Source: Mycolicibacterium baixiangningiae (GTDB taxonomy: Bacteria > Actinomycetota > Actinomycetes > Mycobacteriales > Mycobacteriaceae). Taken from it: a stretch of 64,000 bases of DNA. The notes under the pieces were generated by a model, which was not told where the DNA came from, ran no database searches, and worked only from the letters and a program-made list of their open reading frames with translations. The stretch's first letter is position 1. Every line of letters starts with the position of its first letter. This document shows, piece after piece, positions 61,935-64,000 of the stretch. A program made the translations under genes and the position numbers. The DNA is taken from the NCBI RefSeq assembly GCF_016313185.1, contig NZ_CP066218.1, forward strand, positions 5,394,001 to 5,458,000. Reading direction: 5' to 3'.

Positions 61935-63766
61935 CGCACCAACCTGTCCTCTCCGCTCCTGGTCGCGACGTCTCCCAGATCCGCGGCGATCACCGCGAGG
62001 TTGTATGCCGGTGTCCGCAGGATCTTCTCCCCGCTGGGCAACTCGACCGGACGGGGGTAGTCGGCGTGCGAGTCGGCGCCCTGACGAGAAACGCCGTCCG
62101 GCGTGGTCGCGGCACCGGCCGACAGTTGCTCGAGCGGCAGCGTCAAGGGGTTGGGACCGAACGCGCCGAGGTCTCCGGCCGACGGCAACGGAATGGGACC
62201 CCACTTCGGATCCCCCGATATCGGGTCACCGGGGGCCGACATCACATAGGCGTGCCCGTCCGCGAGGTAGAGATCGGACTCGTCCCGGATCGGTGGGTGG
62301 GTCTCGATCGGCACACCCTGGGCGTTGTGGTGCGTCACGCTGTCGTTGGTGAACCCGAGGCCGGGTGAGCCGTAGAACGCCGCATCGTCGACGACGCCGG
62401 GCTGGCCGAGTTCGTTGAGCGCCTGTGCGGTCGTCAGCGAGCCGTAGGAGTGGCCGAACGCTGACAGGTGCACATCCGAACCGTTCTCGTTGGTGGCGTT
62501 GATCCCCCGGTAGAACTCGGCGAGATCGGGCGCCGCCTCGTTGGCCCGGCTGTCGAATCCGGCCTCGAGCACCGAGATGTCGTCCTTGTCGGGCGGCTCG
62601 TAGCCCAGCCAGGCGATCGCGGAGACCTGCTCACCTTGTCGCCCCGCCAGCGCGAGCTGATTCTGTGTCTCGGAGCGCAGGGCGCTGGCCTCGTTGACCA
62701 TTCCGGGCAGGCTCTCCGGTGTCGTGCCCACTCCGGGGGTGGTGACGGCGACGTGCTGGGCTTCGTCCGGATTCCCCACGGCGATGGCCGCCCGGGGTTC
62801 GCGGCCCTCGGGAAACTCCAGCAGCATCAGGTACTTGTTCGGGTCGTCCTTTCCGTCGGCCGAAAGCGCTTCCTTCATCGCTTTCAGGTCCGCCAAGCGG
62901 GCGTTACGGTCCGCCACCATCTGGTTGTAGTCCTGCACGTGACCGTAGGCCCGGCGGTCCAGCGGCACACCCTTGTCCTTCAGGTACTGCTGCAGGGTGG
63001 GTGTCGAGTCGACGTCGCGCTGCGCTTCGTCGAGCTGCCGGTCCAGCGTGGCCTTGTTCACTTCACTGCGTACCGCTACCGGGACACCGTCGCGGTTGGC
63101 GACCCATTCGGGATGCTCGGCCACGACTTTGCGCTGCTCCTCTACCGACAACGCTTCCCACCAGGCGTTGACGTCGTTGGGTGCGACGCCGTCGCCCTCC
63201 GGCGGGTACGGCGCGGACAACCCGGAGTGATCGCGGCCCATCTGGTGCGCGCCGGCGAAGTCGGTGGCGCCATTGGCGGTGACGTCGCCCTCGGCCAGGT
63301 TCGCGAACACCTCGGCGCAGTCGGCGTCCACGTCCTGGCCCTGATGAATGAGTGCCTTCGCCCGCGACTCGAGGTCGTCGGCGATCGGCTGTAACTCGTC
63401 GTGCATGTCGGCGGGCGCGGTAATCGTGACGTCGCCGTTGTCGGCGAGCGTGAGCAGCCCGCCCTGCGCTGCGACGTCGGCACGCAGGGCGGCGAGCTCG
63501 GATTGCAGTTCCGCCACCGCGGCGGAGGTCTCCTCGGCCAGCTGGGCCACCGCGCCGATCACCGCGACGTCGTCGAGCACCTTGCCTTTGCTCTCGTGGA
63601 TCTTGCCGCGGGCGGCGTCTGCGGCCGGAGAGTCCCAGCCGGGTAATCGGGAGATCATCTCGAGGTCGGACGTGACACCCTCGATGTTCTCGAGTTCGGC
63701 ACCGAGCTCGAAGGAGATGGACTGCAGCGCGCCGACATTCCAGGTGTCGATATCGCTCAGCTGCAT
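61931..63766 (-). CDS. DUF1023 alpha/beta-hydrolase with N-terminal ESX-type helical region
   Basis: 611 residues. The first 130 residues are a helical WXG-like hairpin ([15 protein letters not shown] is the turn). The C-terminal 300 residues form a DUF1023 hydrolase with nucleophile elbow GHSYGS (near residue 440), YGSPGLGF and a late His/Asp set. The layout resembles type VII-exported hydrolases, co-encoded with a lipoprotein and an EspC-like partner. Confidence 0.85.
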   Translation of the reverse strand: MQLSDIDTWNVGALQSISFELGAELENIEGVTSDLEMISRLPGWDSPAADAARGKIHESKGKVLDDVAVIGAVAQLAEETSAAVAELQSELAALRADVAAQGGLLTLADNGDVTITAPADMHDELQPIADDLESRAKALIHQGQDVDADCAEVFANLAEGDVTANGATDFAGAHQMGRDHSGLSAPYPPEGDGVAPNDVNAWWEALSVEEQRKVVAEHPEWVANRDGVPVAVRSEVNKATLDRQLDEAQRDVDSTPTLQQYLKDKGVPLDRRAYGHVQDYNQMVADRNARLADLKAMKEALSADGKDDPNKYLMLLEFPEGREPRAAIAVGNPDEAQHVAVTTPGVGTTPESLPGMVNEASALRSETQNQLALAGRQGEQVSAIAWLGYEPPDKDDISVLEAGFDSRANEAAPDLAEFYRGINATNENGSDVHLSAFGHSYGSLTTAQALNELGQPGVVDDAAFYGSPGLGFTNDSVTHHNAQGVPIETHPPIRDESDLYLADGHAYVMSAPGDPISGDPKWGPIPLPSAGDLGAFGPNPLTLPLEQLSAGAATTPDGVSRQGADSHADYPRPVELPSGEKILRTPAYNLAVIAADLGDVATRSGEDRLVR

Positions 63767-63875
63767 GTACCAACCCCCCAGCGCCGATCATCAGGTTACC
63801 GTCGAGCCCCGCATGGCGTGCGCACCACTTTGCGGCTGCGCTGACCCGCCGGACCGAAGCGGTACCCTCGTCACG

Positions 63876-64000
63876 ATGTTGCAGACCACGACCAGGCGGC
63901 TCACCGGTTGGGCCCGTACCGCGCCCACCGTGGCGCAGGTGCTGTCGACGCCCGACCCCGAGGTGATCGTCAACGCCGTCGCGCGGGTCGCCGACGATCC
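63876..64000 (+). CDS. dprE1: Decaprenylphosphoryl-beta-D-ribose oxidase, N-terminal fragment
   Basis: Only the first 41 residues are in the window. [22 protein letters not shown] matches the N-terminus of M. tuberculosis DprE1 (Rv3790), the flavoenzyme that with DprE2 makes the arabinose donor of the cell wall. ATG start. It lies downstream of the gtrA and the inverted three-gene block. Confidence 0.88.
   Translation, partial: MLQTTTRRLTGWARTAPTVAQVLSTPDPEVIVNAVARVADD

Overview
The window is high-GC actinobacterial DNA. Several genes place it firmly in a mycobacterium: an LpqH-type lipoprotein, a PE-PPE-domain hydrolase, the bacterial proteasome activator Bpa, the galactan genes wzt-glfT1-wzm, a GtrA protein of the Rv3789 type and the first codons of dprE1. 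Gene order follows the M. tuberculosis Rv3752c-Rv3762c block (tadA to alkyl sulfatase) and then the Rv3772-Rv3790 block (hisC2 to dprE1). A B12-dependent diol dehydratase and queuosine-type tRNA genes suggest an environmental, fast-growing Mycolicibacterium; the species is an inference.

Layout. 1-6.3 kb: end of gluQRS, an amino-acid ABC importer with fused binding protein and permease, a saccharopine-dehydrogenase-like protein, a P450 and tgt. 6.4-8.4 kb: LpqH-like lipoprotein and PE-PPE hydrolase. 8.4-12.7 kb: diol dehydratase operon in which the large and medium subunits are one polypeptide. 12.8-16.7 kb: lipoprotein penicillin-binding protein, small secreted protein, DUF2237 protein, tRNA-Ser(CGA), tadA and partner. 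16.8-21.9 kb: tyrA, then the proXVWZ osmolyte importer coupled to a glycolipid-binding-fold gene. 22-30.5 kb: LapA-like protein, aminoglycoside-phosphotransferase-fold protein, histidine phosphatase, SDR, alkyl sulfatase, zwf, small enzymes and a cutinase.

Accessory region. 30.8-32.5 kb is a visibly more A+T-rich two-gene operon, a DUF262/GmrS-like protein plus a HEPN ribonuclease-like protein. Next to it lies a 13-kb integrated element at 32935-45986. It is bounded by an exact 37-bp direct repeat that is the 3' end of tRNA-Arg(ACG). It carries a tyrosine integrase, a translationally coupled replication operon (primase-polymerase, ATPase, HTH/excisionase-like protein), an HNH nuclease, one large tail tape-measure gene, an MmpS-like secreted protein and an HTH/zinc-cluster operon. 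I find no capsid, portal, large terminase or lysis gene. This looks like a phage satellite or mosaic island with a single structural gene. A palindrome/repeat cluster inside the ATPase gene is a candidate replication origin or operator.

46-64 kb: tRNA-Arg, tRNA-Ser(GCT), hisC2, DUF4334, a mycothiol-S-transferase-fold protein, a lipoprotein, echA21, tRNA-Ser(TGA), MarR regulator, quinone oxidoreductase, a cysteine-desulfurase-like protein lacking the PLP lysine, bpa, the galactan ABC exporter around glfT1, a GjpA-like porin, a zinc-finger protein, a kinase-fold protein, an AhpD-like protein divergent from a MocR regulator, and gtrA. A three-gene secretion-type module on the opposite strand separates gtrA from dprE1.
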